From: JAGVSZ01 sp019137045
GTDB lineage: Bacteria; Pseudomonadota; Gammaproteobacteria; Burkholderiales; SG8-39
Length of the DNA stretch: 64,000 nt
Assembly: GCA_046347635.1 (NCBI GenBank)
Contig: JAXMFT010000010.1
Span: 62,001-126,000, forward strand
Direction: 5' to 3'
The notes below the pieces were generated by a model, which made no database searches, had not been told where the DNA came from, and worked only from the letters and a program-made list of their open reading frames with translations. Below are positions 15,163 through 23,317 of this stretch, piece after piece (the first letter of the stretch is position 1; every line of letters begins with the position of its first letter). The position numbers and the translations under genes are program-made.

Positions 15163-16551
15163 ATGACGCCCGATTCCAAGACCCGCCGCCGCATCCTCAA
15201 AGCCGCCGCCGCCGCGCCGCTCGTGCTCGGCGCGCCCTGGGTGGCGCGCTACGCGCACGCGCAGGGCGACCTCGGCGCCTACCAGAGCGCGAAGATCAAC
15301 TGGCGCCAGGCCGAGGGCGAGAAGCTCACCGTCGCGGTCATCCCCGCGGGCTATTTCGACGCGCTGATCGCGGTCACGCCGGACTTCCAGGCGCTCACCG
15401 GCATCGAGGTGCGCTACGAGAAGGTCCCGCCGGGGCAGATCCGGCAGAAGGCGATCCTCGACCTCTCGTCCAGGACCGGGACGTACGCGACCCACGCCGC
15501 CGACCCGATGTACTACGACCTCTACGTCTCGAACAACTGGGTCGAGCCGATCCAGAAGTACCTGGGCGACGCGAAGCTCACCGACGCGGCCTGGTACCGG
15601 GCCGACGACATGATCCCGGCCTGGCGCGGCGCGAACAGCGTGAAGGGGCAGCTCTACGGCGTGCCGTTCGACGGCGAGTCCACGCTGCAGATCTACCGCA
15701 AGGACCTCTACGACGCGAAGGGGCTCAAGCCGGCCGAGACCTTCGATGACGTCGTCAGGAACGCCGCGGCGATCCACGATCCGGCCAACCGCGTGTGGGC
15801 CGCGGCGCTGCGCGGCTTCAAGGGCGCGGGGCAGAACATGTACATCTACCCGTCGATCTTCCGCGCCTTCGGCGGCGAGTGGTTCAGGGGCGGCGCGTTC
15901 CAAGCGAACAGCAAGGAGGGCGTCGCCGCGCTCGAGTGGTACGTGGAGCTCCTCACGAAGTACGCGCCGCCTGCGGTGCGCAACTGGAACTGGCCCGACC
16001 TCGCGGATGCGTTCTCGCAGAGCACGCTCGGCCTGTACATCGACGCCAACACGTCGGCCTCGGTGCTGAACAACCCCGAGCGCTCCAAGGTGCTGGGCAA
16101 GATCGGCTACGCCCGCTGGCCGCGGGGGCCCGCGGGCAAGCGCGTCTCGTCGATCTGGAACTGGGGCTTCCCGATCAATGCGGCGCTCTCCGACAAGGCG
16201 AAGGTCGCGACGTGGCTCTTCATCCAGTGGGCGAGCGCCGCCGAGACGCAGGCACGCACTTCCTGGAAGGCGGCGGGCGCGGTGAAGCGCCTCGGCCTCA
16301 ACCGGCTCTCGCTCTGGCAGTCGAAGGACTTCGCGGCGCTCGCCGGCGGCCTCGGCGCGAACTTCCTGCAGGCCTCGATCGACTCGATGCGCGAGGACCT
16401 CGACGTCGACTGGCGCCCGCGCATGCCGCAGTGGCCGGCGGTGGGCGAGACCATGGCGACCGCGATCCAGGCGGCGCTCGTCGGCCAGCAGAAGCCGAAG
16501 GAAGCGCTCGACGAGGCGCAGACCCGGATCGCGCAGCTCCTGAAAGCTTGA
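15163..16551 (+). CDS. CUT1-type ABC transporter substrate-binding protein (Tat signal)
   Basis: A 462-residue extracellular solute-binding protein (family 1, MalE-like). The N-terminus has a twin-arginine signal (TRRRILKAAAAAPLVLG, residues about 7-23; cut near HAQ). It is followed by KLTVAVIPAGYFDALIAVTP and FQALTGIEVRYEKVPPGQIR, typical of the family. LYGVPFDGESTLQIYRKDLY is the domain-crossing region. ATG 15163 follows GGAGGAG. First gene of an eight-gene unit in which the following genes overlap or nearly abut. Family 1 binding proteins usually take sugars, polyols or sugar acids; the ligand here is unknown. Confidence 0.9.
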   Translation: MTPDSKTRRRILKAAAAAPLVLGAPWVARYAHAQGDLGAYQSAKINWRQAEGEKLTVAVIPAGYFDALIAVTPDFQALTGIEVRYEKVPPGQIRQKAILDLSSRTGTYATHAADPMYYDLYVSNNWVEPIQKYLGDAKLTDAAWYRADDMIPAWRGANSVKGQLYGVPFDGESTLQIYRKDLYDAKGLKPAETFDDVVRNAAAIHDPANRVWAAALRGFKGAGQNMYIYPSIFRAFGGEWFRGGAFQANSKEGVAALEWYVELLTKYAPPAVRNWNWPDLADAFSQSTLGLYIDANTSASVLNNPERSKVLGKIGYARWPRGPAGKRVSSIWNWGFPINAALSDKAKVATWLFIQWASAAETQARTSWKAAGAVKRLGLNRLSLWQSKDFAALAGGLGANFLQASIDSMREDLDVDWRPRMPQWPAVGETMATAIQAALVGQQKPKEALDEAQTRIAQLLKA

Positions 16552-16563
16552 GCGGCGCGGGGC

Positions 16564-17445
16564 ATGCCGCGCACCGGCCCCAGGGCGGCGGAGCGCCGCT
16601 TCGCGCTGGCGCTCTTCCTCCCCGCGCTGCTGCTGCTCGTCGTCACGACGACCGTCCCGCTCGTCTATCTCCTCTGGACGAGCCTGCAGCGCATCGACCT
16701 CTCGATGCCGTGGCTCTCCGGCTTCGCGGGCCTGGAGAACTACGCAAAGCTCGGCGGCGACCGGCGGTTCTGGAGCTCGCTCTGGCTCACCTTCGTCTAT
16801 ACCGGCACGACGGTCGTGCTGCAGGTCGTCGTGGGCCTCGGTCTCGCGCTCCTCGTCATGCAGGTGCGGGCCGGCCAGGCGCTGCTGCGCGTCGCGGCGA
16901 TCCTGCCGATCGTGCTCGCGCCGGTCGTGGCGGGCCTGTTCTGGCGCTCGCTCGTCCTCGCGCCCGACTTCGGCATCCTGGACTTCGTCACGCGCGCGCT
17001 CGGGCTCGGGAGCTTCAACTGGCTCGGCGACCCCCAGCTCGCGCTCGTCTCGGTCATCGCCATCCACACGTGGCAGTGGACCCCGTTCGCCTTCCTCGTC
17101 CTGCTCGCGAGCCTCGCCGCGCTCCCGCCGGACATCTACGAGGCGGCGCGGCTCGACCGCGCCGGGCCGTGGCAGCGCTTCCGCTACATCACCCTGCCGC
17201 TGATCCGGCCGGCGATCGTGATCGTCGTGATCCTGCGCATGGTGACCGCGCTCTCGGCGTTCGCCGCGATCTACGCCGCGACCGGCGGCGGGCCGGGCTC
17301 CGCCACCGAGATCCTCAACCTCTACGCCTACCGGCTCTCGTTCACCGAGCTCAGCCTGGGATTCGGCGCCGCAGTCGCGACGGTGCTGCTGGTGATCACC
17401 CTGGCGGTGTCGTTCGGCCTGTTCGCGCTGAGGAGAGGCCGGTGA
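16564..17445 (+). CDS. CUT1-type ABC transporter permease (MalF-like)
   Basis: A 293-residue inner-membrane permease with six predicted membrane segments, beginning with ALFLPALLLLVVTTTVPLVY. The cytoplasmic EAA loop reads YEAARLDRAGPWQRFRYITL (residues about 193-212). It starts 12 bp after the binding protein stop, and its stop overlaps the GTG of the next permease. The pair forms the channel of the importer. Confidence 0.9.
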   Translation: MPRTGPRAAERRFALALFLPALLLLVVTTTVPLVYLLWTSLQRIDLSMPWLSGFAGLENYAKLGGDRRFWSSLWLTFVYTGTTVVLQVVVGLGLALLVMQVRAGQALLRVAAILPIVLAPVVAGLFWRSLVLAPDFGILDFVTRALGLGSFNWLGDPQLALVSVIAIHTWQWTPFAFLVLLASLAALPPDIYEAARLDRAGPWQRFRYITLPLIRPAIVIVVILRMVTALSAFAAIYAATGGGPGSATEILNLYAYRLSFTELSLGFGAAVATVLLVITLAVSFGLFALRRGR

Positions 17446-18272
17446 AGCTGCGCACCGCCATCCTGCTTTCCGGCGCGGTACTCATGCTGCTCGTGTGGAC
17501 CTTCCCGGTGCTCTGGGGCCTGCTCACGTCGCTCAAGACCGAGCGCGACGTCCTCGCCTATCCGCCGATGGTGGTGTTCGAGCCCACCGTCGGCAACTAC
17601 CGCGACGTGCTCTTCGGCGCCACCTCGATCCTGCCGAACCTCGTCTCGAGCGTGATCGTCTCGGTCCTGACCACGGCGCTCACCATGCTCTTCGCCATCC
17701 CGGCGGCCTATGCGCTGTCGCGCCTGGATCTTCCCTTCCGGAAGGCGACCGGCTTCTACGTGCTCGCCACGCAGATGCTGCCGCCGGTGGGCCTGGTGAT
17801 CCCGTACTTCCTCATCCTGCGCAAGATCGGCTGGACCGACACCTACCAGGGCCTGGTGCTCGTGTACCTCACCTTCGCGCTGCCCTTCGCGATCTGGCTG
17901 CTGGTCTCGTACTTCGAGGAGATCCCGCGCGAGATGGAGGAGGCGGCGCTCCTCGACCGCGCCGGGCGCTGGCGCGCGCTGTGGTACGTGATCCTGCCGC
18001 AGGCGAGGGGCGGGATCGCGGTGACGGTGATCTTCGTGTTCCTCAACTCCTGGAACGAGTTCCTGTTCGCCGTCGTGCTCGGCGGCAACACCGTGCGCAC
18101 GGTCACGGTGGCGATGTTCAACTTCATCTCGCTCGAGCAGACGCAGTGGGCGCGCCTCGCCGCGGCGGCGATGGTCGGCATGGCGCCGGTGATCGCGCTC
18201 GGCCTGATCGCGCAGAAGCACATCGTGAAGGGGCTGACGGTCGGGGCGGTGAAGGGCGGAGGGCGGCGGTAG
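17442..18272 (+). CDS. CUT1-type ABC transporter permease (MalG-like)
   Basis: A 276-residue permease opening with LLSGAVLMLLVWTFPVLWGL and the MalG-like LTSLKTERDVLAYPP. The EAA loop reads MEEAALLDRAGRWRALWYVI and FLNSWNEFLFAVVL follows, both standard for the MalG subgroup. The GTG at 17442 overlaps the preceding stop (GTGA) and gives the normal length. Its stop base 18272 is also the first base of the ATPase start. Confidence 0.9.
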   Translation: MKLRTAILLSGAVLMLLVWTFPVLWGLLTSLKTERDVLAYPPMVVFEPTVGNYRDVLFGATSILPNLVSSVIVSVLTTALTMLFAIPAAYALSRLDLPFRKATGFYVLATQMLPPVGLVIPYFLILRKIGWTDTYQGLVLVYLTFALPFAIWLLVSYFEEIPREMEEAALLDRAGRWRALWYVILPQARGGIAVTVIFVFLNSWNEFLFAVVLGGNTVRTVTVAMFNFISLEQTQWARLAAAAMVGMAPVIALGLIAQKHIVKGLTVGAVKGGGRR

Positions 18273-19327
18273 TGCCGGGGCGCGGCGCGGCACGGGTCGA
18301 GCTCTCCGGCATCGTCAAGCGCCACGGCGCGGTGACGGCGCTCGCCGGGATCGACCTCGAGATCCGCGCGGGCGAGTTCTTCTCGCTGCTCGGCCCGTCG
18401 GGCTCCGGCAAGACGACGACGCTGCGCATCCTCGCGGGCCTCGAGCAGGCCGACGCGGGCACGGTGCGCATGGACGGCGCGGACGTCACCCGCCTCGAGC
18501 CGGGCGCGCGCGACGTCGCGATGGTGTTCCAGAGCTACGCGCTCTATCCGCACATGACGGTGCGGGAGAACATCGGCTTTCCGCTGAAGATGATCGGCGT
18601 CGGGGGCGAAGAGATCGCGCGCGCGGTGCAGGACGCCGCCGCGCGCGTGCGGATCGGCCACCTGCTCGACCGCAGGCCCGGCCAGCTCTCCGGCGGGCAG
18701 CAGCAGCGCTGCGCCCTCGCGCGCGCGATCGTGCGCAAGCCCGCGCTCTTCCTCCTCGACGAGCCGCTCTCGAACCTCGACGCCAAGCTCCGCGTCGAGA
18801 CCCGCGTCGAGCTCAAGCGGCTGCAGCGCGCGCTGAACGTGACGGCCGTCTACGTCACGCACGACCAGGAAGAGGCGCTCTCGCTCTCCGACCGGCTGGC
18901 GGTCTTCATGGACGGGCGCATCGTGCAGGTGGGGACCCCGGAGGAGGTGTTCAGCCGGCCCGCGACCGTGGCGGTGGCGGGGTTCCTCGGGAATCCGCCG
19001 ATGAACCTCGTCCCGGCGCGGCTGCGCGAAGGGACGGCCGAGATCGAGGGCGCCGTCCTGCCGGTGCCGGCCCTGAGTGGATACGGGACGAGGGAAGTCG
19101 TGCTGGGCGTGCGGCCCTCGCGCGTGTGGCTCGCGGCCGAAGGCCTGCCGGCGACGGTGACGATGAGCGAGGCGCTCGGCGAGGCGTCCTACGCCGACCT
19201 CGCGGTGGGCGAGCTGCTCGTGCGCGCGAAAGTGACCGAGCGCCCGGCGGAGCGTGCCCAGGTGTGCCTCCAGCTCGACGCCGACGCGCTGCACGTCTTC
19301 GACCGGCAGACGGGGCTGCGGCTGTGA
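18272..19327 (+). CDS. CUT1-type ABC transporter ATPase (MalK/UgpC-like)
   Basis: A 351-residue ATPase with Walker A GPSGSGKTTTLRILAG (about residues 39-54), the Q-loop FQSYALYPHMTV, signature LSGGQQQRCALARAI, Walker B LFLLDEPLSNLDAKLR and a C-terminal TOBE-like regulatory domain (VVLGVRPSRVWL). The GTG at 18272 shares one base with the preceding stop. A dedicated ATPase within the operon completes the importer: binding protein, two permeases, ATPase. Confidence 0.9.
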   Translation: MPGRGAARVELSGIVKRHGAVTALAGIDLEIRAGEFFSLLGPSGSGKTTTLRILAGLEQADAGTVRMDGADVTRLEPGARDVAMVFQSYALYPHMTVRENIGFPLKMIGVGGEEIARAVQDAAARVRIGHLLDRRPGQLSGGQQQRCALARAIVRKPALFLLDEPLSNLDAKLRVETRVELKRLQRALNVTAVYVTHDQEEALSLSDRLAVFMDGRIVQVGTPEEVFSRPATVAVAGFLGNPPMNLVPARLREGTAEIEGAVLPVPALSGYGTREVVLGVRPSRVWLAAEGLPATVTMSEALGEASYADLAVGELLVRAKVTERPAERAQVCLQLDADALHVFDRQTGLRL

Positions 19328-20079
19328 AGCTGCGCCGCGACAGCGCCGTGGCCATGCACCGGCAGCTCGCGCAGCAGCTGCGCGGCGCGATCGTGCGCGG
19401 CGCGTACAAGCCGGGCGACCGCCTGCCGGGGGAGCCGGAACTCGCCGAGCGCCACGGCGTCTCGCGCATCACCGCGCGGCAGGCGGTGATGCACCTTGCG
19501 CGGGAGAAGCTCGTCGTGCGCCGCCAGGGCAAGGGGACCTTCGTCGCCGAGCCGCCGGTGCACCACGATCTCCTCGACCTCCACGGCATCTACGACGAGC
19601 TGGTCGCGCGCGGGGTCGACCCGAAGACCGAGCTCCTCGAGTACGCCGAGCGGGTCGCGCCCGCGGACGTGAACGAGCGCCTGCACTCGGGCGCGCGCAA
19701 GGTGATCCACTGGAAGCGCCTGTACCTGCGGCGCGGGGAGCCCTTCGCGGTATCGTGGGTCTACCTCGCCCCGCAGCTGCGTCCGGCGCGCGACGAGGTC
19801 GCGCGTCTTTCGACCTACCAGCTCTTCGAGAGCGTCCTCGGCGTGAAAGTGAGCCACGCGGACCTCTCGGTGCGAGCGCGCGCGGCGACGCTCGCGCTGC
19901 GCAAGGTCCTGCGGCTGCGCGCCGGCGTGCCGCTCATCGCGCTCGAGCGCGTCTCGTACGACGAGGCGTCCGCGCCGCTCGAGTACACGCTCTACTGGGC
20001 GAACGCCGAGAGCTACGAGTTCGTGCTGCGCCTGCGCGGCAAGGTGCCGATCATGTCGTCCATCCAGGGGATCCGATGA
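19324..20079 (+). CDS. GntR family regulator, HutC-type with UTRA domain
   Basis: A 251-residue regulator. The N-terminal winged helix is canonical: YKPGDRLPGEPELAERHGVS, RITARQAVMHLAREKLVVRR, then QGKGTFV (residues about 28-78). The C-terminal UTRA ligand-binding domain (WKRLYLRRGEPFAVSWVYLA, ALERVSYDEASAPLEYTLYW) marks the HutC subgroup. The GTG overlaps the ATPase stop. Being inside the operon, it probably represses the operon until the imported compound or a metabolite binds. No operator was identified upstream of 15163. Confidence 0.9.
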   Translation: MKLRRDSAVAMHRQLAQQLRGAIVRGAYKPGDRLPGEPELAERHGVSRITARQAVMHLAREKLVVRRQGKGTFVAEPPVHHDLLDLHGIYDELVARGVDPKTELLEYAERVAPADVNERLHSGARKVIHWKRLYLRRGEPFAVSWVYLAPQLRPARDEVARLSTYQLFESVLGVKVSHADLSVRARAATLALRKVLRLRAGVPLIALERVSYDEASAPLEYTLYWANAESYEFVLRLRGKVPIMSSIQGIR

Positions 20080-21308
20080 AGCTGAACGAACTGGAGCGCG
20101 CGATGCAGGCCGGCGAATTCGGCCCTGCGGTGAAGAGCGCCATCGAGCACGAGGTGAAGGTGGGCGAGTTCTTCGCCGCCGCCGATTTCGTGCCGGTGAC
20201 GCAGGCCCACGTCATGGCCGACACCGAGAGCCTCGGCCAGGCGGGCGTGGAGTGGGTCGAGTCGCTCACCCGCGACGACTCCTCGGCGCGGGTGCGCGTG
20301 CCCACGATCATGGATCCGCGCGGCACCGACTTCGCGAAGGCCGCGGTGCTCAGGCACCCCGGCTGGGTCCTCGATCTCGAGCGCCGCGCGATCGCGGCAT
20401 TCCGGCGCCTCGGGATCATGATGACCGACACCTGCATCAACTACCAGACCATCCAGGCGCCGGCGCGCGGCGAGAGCGTCGCCTTCGGCGACACCGGCGT
20501 CGTGATCTACTGCAACTCGGTGTGCGGCGCGCGCTCGAACTTCGAGGGCGGGCCCTCGGCGCTCGCCGCCGGCCTGACCGGCCGCACGCCCCGCTACGGC
20601 TTCCACCTCGACGCGCAGCGGCGCGCGACGCTGCGCTTGCGCGCCGACTGGACGCCGGTCACGCTCAACGACTGGGGCGCGCTCGGCGGCCTCATCGGCC
20701 GGCTCGCCGGGCACTACTGGGCGGTGCCGGTCGTCGAGGGGCTCGACCGCGTGCCGGGATCGGACGAGCTCAAGCACTTCGGCGCCGCGATGGCGAGCTT
20801 CGGCTCGAGCGCGATGTTCCACCTGGTCGGCGTCACGCCCGAAGCGGCGCGCCTCGCGGACACCGGCGGCGACGCGCTCCCGGTCGCGCACCGGATCGGG
20901 GAGCGCGACGTGCGCGCGCTGCAGGCGCAGTACGCCGGCGAGAAGGAGATCGACGTGGTGGTCTTCTCGGCGCCGCAGCTCAGCCTGTACGAGCTGCGCG
21001 ACCTCGCCGCGCTGTGCGACGGGCGCCGCTTCGTCAAGCCGCTGCTCGCAGTGACGAGCCCGCAGGTGAAGCCCGACGCCGACCGCTTCGGCTTCACGCA
21101 GCGCATCGAGGACGCCGGGGGGCACGTGCTCGCCGGCATGTGCTTCTACCAGTCGTACGCGCGCGAGATCGCCGAGGCGAACGGCTGGAAGCGCCTCGCG
21201 ACGAACAGCACGAAGATGGTGAACATCCTCGGCGGCTACGGGTACGTGCCGCTTCTCGCGACCATGGAGCAATGCGTGGAAGCGGCGGCGACCGGGAGGC
21301 TGCCGTGA
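20076..21308 (+). CDS. aconitase X catalytic subunit (AcnX large, DUF521)
   Basis: A 410-residue aconitase X large subunit, recognisable by MKLNELERAMQAGEFGPAVK, the TDTCINYQTIQAPARGE region, YCNSVCGARSNFEGGPSAL and KPLLAVTSPQVKPDADRFGF. Cysteines in the TDTC, CNSVC and GMCFYQ segments are candidates for iron-sulfur or active-site roles. Characterised AcnX enzymes are dehydratases: cis-3-hydroxy-L-proline dehydratase in bacteria and mevalonate 5-phosphate dehydratase in archaea. Here none of the hydroxyproline companions (racemase, ketimine reductase) is present, and a sugar-type importer is instead. ATG overlaps the gntR stop (ATGA). The true substrate is open. Confidence 0.88.
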   Translation: MKLNELERAMQAGEFGPAVKSAIEHEVKVGEFFAAADFVPVTQAHVMADTESLGQAGVEWVESLTRDDSSARVRVPTIMDPRGTDFAKAAVLRHPGWVLDLERRAIAAFRRLGIMMTDTCINYQTIQAPARGESVAFGDTGVVIYCNSVCGARSNFEGGPSALAAGLTGRTPRYGFHLDAQRRATLRLRADWTPVTLNDWGALGGLIGRLAGHYWAVPVVEGLDRVPGSDELKHFGAAMASFGSSAMFHLVGVTPEAARLADTGGDALPVAHRIGERDVRALQAQYAGEKEIDVVVFSAPQLSLYELRDLAALCDGRRFVKPLLAVTSPQVKPDADRFGFTQRIEDAGGHVLAGMCFYQSYAREIAEANGWKRLATNSTKMVNILGGYGYVPLLATMEQCVEAAATGRLP

Positions 21309-21709
21309 AGACGCTCGTCGCCCGCCAGGCGATGGGGCGTGCGGTGCGGGGCGAGGCGCTCGTCGCGCGGGACGGGTTCTCCGCGCGCTACGACCTCGAC
21401 CGCATCGCCGGCACGTTCTCGCGTCCGGCGCACAAGCTCGCGGGGCAGTCCTACGTCGGCAGGATCCTCGTGCTCGACACGGCGAAGGGCGGCGTGGCGA
21501 GCGCGTGGATGCTGCGCGAGATGGCCGCGCGCGGGATCGTGCCGCTCGCGCTCGTCTTCAACAGCGTGAACCCGATCATCGCGCAGGGCGCGGCGTTCGG
21601 CGGCATCACGCTGCTCGCCGGCTTCGACGGCGACGTGACCGCCGAGATTCCGCACGGCGCGACGGTGGAGATCGACCCGGCCGCCCGCACGGTCCGCGTG
21701 GTGGCATGA
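21305..21709 (+). CDS. aconitase X swivelling subunit (AcnX small, DUF126)
   Basis: A 134-residue DUF126 protein with TFSRPAHKLAGQSYVGRILV, TAKGGVASAWMLREM and LVFNSVNPIIAQGAAFGGI, the small swivelling-domain half of split aconitase X. It works as a complex with the large subunit encoded just upstream, whose stop its GTG overlaps (21305-21308). It in turn overlaps the GMC oxidoreductase start. The two-gene form is common in archaea and in some bacteria, whereas other bacteria have the parts fused. Confidence 0.9.
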   Translation: MKTLVARQAMGRAVRGEALVARDGFSARYDLDRIAGTFSRPAHKLAGQSYVGRILVLDTAKGGVASAWMLREMAARGIVPLALVFNSVNPIIAQGAAFGGITLLAGFDGDVTAEIPHGATVEIDPAARTVRVVA

Positions 21710-23253
21710 CCTACGACTACGTCGTCGTCGGCGCCGGTTCGGCGGGCTGCGTGCTCGCGAACCGGCTGACCGAGGACGGCCGGCACCGCGTGCTCCTCCT
21801 CGAGGCCGGCCCGCCGGACACGAACCCGTGGATCCACGTGCCGATCGGCTACGGGAAGACGATGTTCCACCCGGTCCTCAACTGGCGCTTCGATACCGAC
21901 CCGGACCCGAACATGAACGGCCGGCGCGTGTACTGGCCGCGCGGCCGGACGCTGGGCGGCTCGAGCGCCGTGAACGGACTCATCCAGATCCGCGGCCAGC
22001 CGGAGGACTTCGACGGGTGGGCGGCGCAAGGCGCGGACGGCTGGGACTGGCCGGGCGTGCTGCCGTACTTCCGGAAGAGCGCGATCCCGGTCGAGAAGAT
22101 CGCGCAGCGCGGCGAGCTCGTCGATGCGTTCATCGGCGCGGCCGCCGACCTCGGCGTGCCGCGCAACGACGACTTCAACGGGCCCGTCCAGGAAGGCGCG
22201 GGCTACCTCCACCTCACCACGCGCAACGCGCGGCGCTGCTCGGCGGCGACGGCCTACCTCCGGCCGGCGCGGTCGCGCGCGAACCTGACGGTGGAGACGA
22301 ACGCACACGTCACGGCGGTGCTCTTCGCGGGCCGTCGGGCGAGCGGCGTCCGGTACCGCAAAGCGGGAACCGAGGTCCGCGCACTCGCCGGGCGGGAAGT
22401 GATTCTCGCCGCGGGCGCGCTGCAATCGCCGCAGCTCCTCCAGCTCTCGGGGGTCGGCCCGGGCGCGCTGCTCCAGCGCCACGGCATTCCGGTCGTCGCG
22501 GACCTGCCCGGCGTCGGCGCGAACCTGCAGGACCACCTCGCGCTGCGCCTCATCTACAAGTGCACCAAGCCGGTCACCACGAACGACGACCTGAAGAACG
22601 CCTGGCGGAAGGCGCGGACCGGCCTGCGCTACCTCGCGTTCCGCACCGGGCCGATGGCGATCGGGGTCATGACCGGCGGGCTCATCTCGCGCGTCATGCC
22701 CGACGCGCGCACGCCCGACCTGCAGGTCTTCATCAGCACCGTGAGCGCGGAGAGCCGCGGGGCGGCGCCGCATCGGTGGCCCGGGTTCACGCTCGTCTAC
22801 TACCCGATGCGCCCCACGAGCCGCGGCGCGGTCGAGATCCGCTCGCCGGATCCGCTCGCGGCGCCGGCGCTCAAGCCGGACTACCTCGCGACCGAGTACG
22901 ACCGCCGCATCATGGTGGCGGGCGCGAAGTTCGTGCGCCGTCTCGCCGCCACGCCGTCGCTCGCCCCGTACGTGCTGGCGGAGCACCAGCCCGGTCCGAC
23001 GGTGCGCAGCGACGACGAGATCCTGGACGCCGTGCGCAACTTCGGCACGTCGGGCTACCACCCGTGCGGCACGTGCCGCATCGGCGCGGACGCGACGGCG
23101 GTCGTGGATCCGCGCCTGCGCGTGCGCGGCGTGGACGGCCTGCGCGTGATCGACGCCTCGGTGATGCCGACCGTCGTGTCCGGCAACACGAACGCCGCGA
23201 CCGTCATGATCGGGGAGAAGGGCGCCGACCTGGTGCGCGCCGACGCGCGCTAG
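21706..23253 (+). CDS. GMC family FAD oxidoreductase (choline dehydrogenase-like) with a 15-residue internal gap
   Basis: A 515-residue GMC flavoprotein. The FAD site is DYVVVGAGSAGCVLANRL (residues about 4-21), followed by the GMC signature GRTLGGSSAVNGLIQIRG. The active-site His is in GYHPCGTCRIG and the Asn in VSGNTNAATVMI near the C-terminus. It should oxidise an alcohol to an aldehyde or ketone. Compared with the paralogue at 30515, it lacks 15 residues (the EDNSRG...HGAGG segment) between YFRKS and the region before DAFIGAAADLGVP. ATG overlaps the AcnX small subunit stop. It is the last gene of the operon, probably acting on the AcnX substrate or product. Confidence 0.88.
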   Translation: MTYDYVVVGAGSAGCVLANRLTEDGRHRVLLLEAGPPDTNPWIHVPIGYGKTMFHPVLNWRFDTDPDPNMNGRRVYWPRGRTLGGSSAVNGLIQIRGQPEDFDGWAAQGADGWDWPGVLPYFRKSAIPVEKIAQRGELVDAFIGAAADLGVPRNDDFNGPVQEGAGYLHLTTRNARRCSAATAYLRPARSRANLTVETNAHVTAVLFAGRRASGVRYRKAGTEVRALAGREVILAAGALQSPQLLQLSGVGPGALLQRHGIPVVADLPGVGANLQDHLALRLIYKCTKPVTTNDDLKNAWRKARTGLRYLAFRTGPMAIGVMTGGLISRVMPDARTPDLQVFISTVSAESRGAAPHRWPGFTLVYYPMRPTSRGAVEIRSPDPLAAPALKPDYLATEYDRRIMVAGAKFVRRLAATPSLAPYVLAEHQPGPTVRSDDEILDAVRNFGTSGYHPCGTCRIGADATAVVDPRLRVRGVDGLRVIDASVMPTVVSGNTNAATVMIGEKGADLVRADAR

Positions 23254-23317
23254 GCGCGAGCGCGGCGGGAAATCGCGCCGCCTGGACCAGCCAGGCCCCG
23301 ATCTGACCGCTTGTCGC

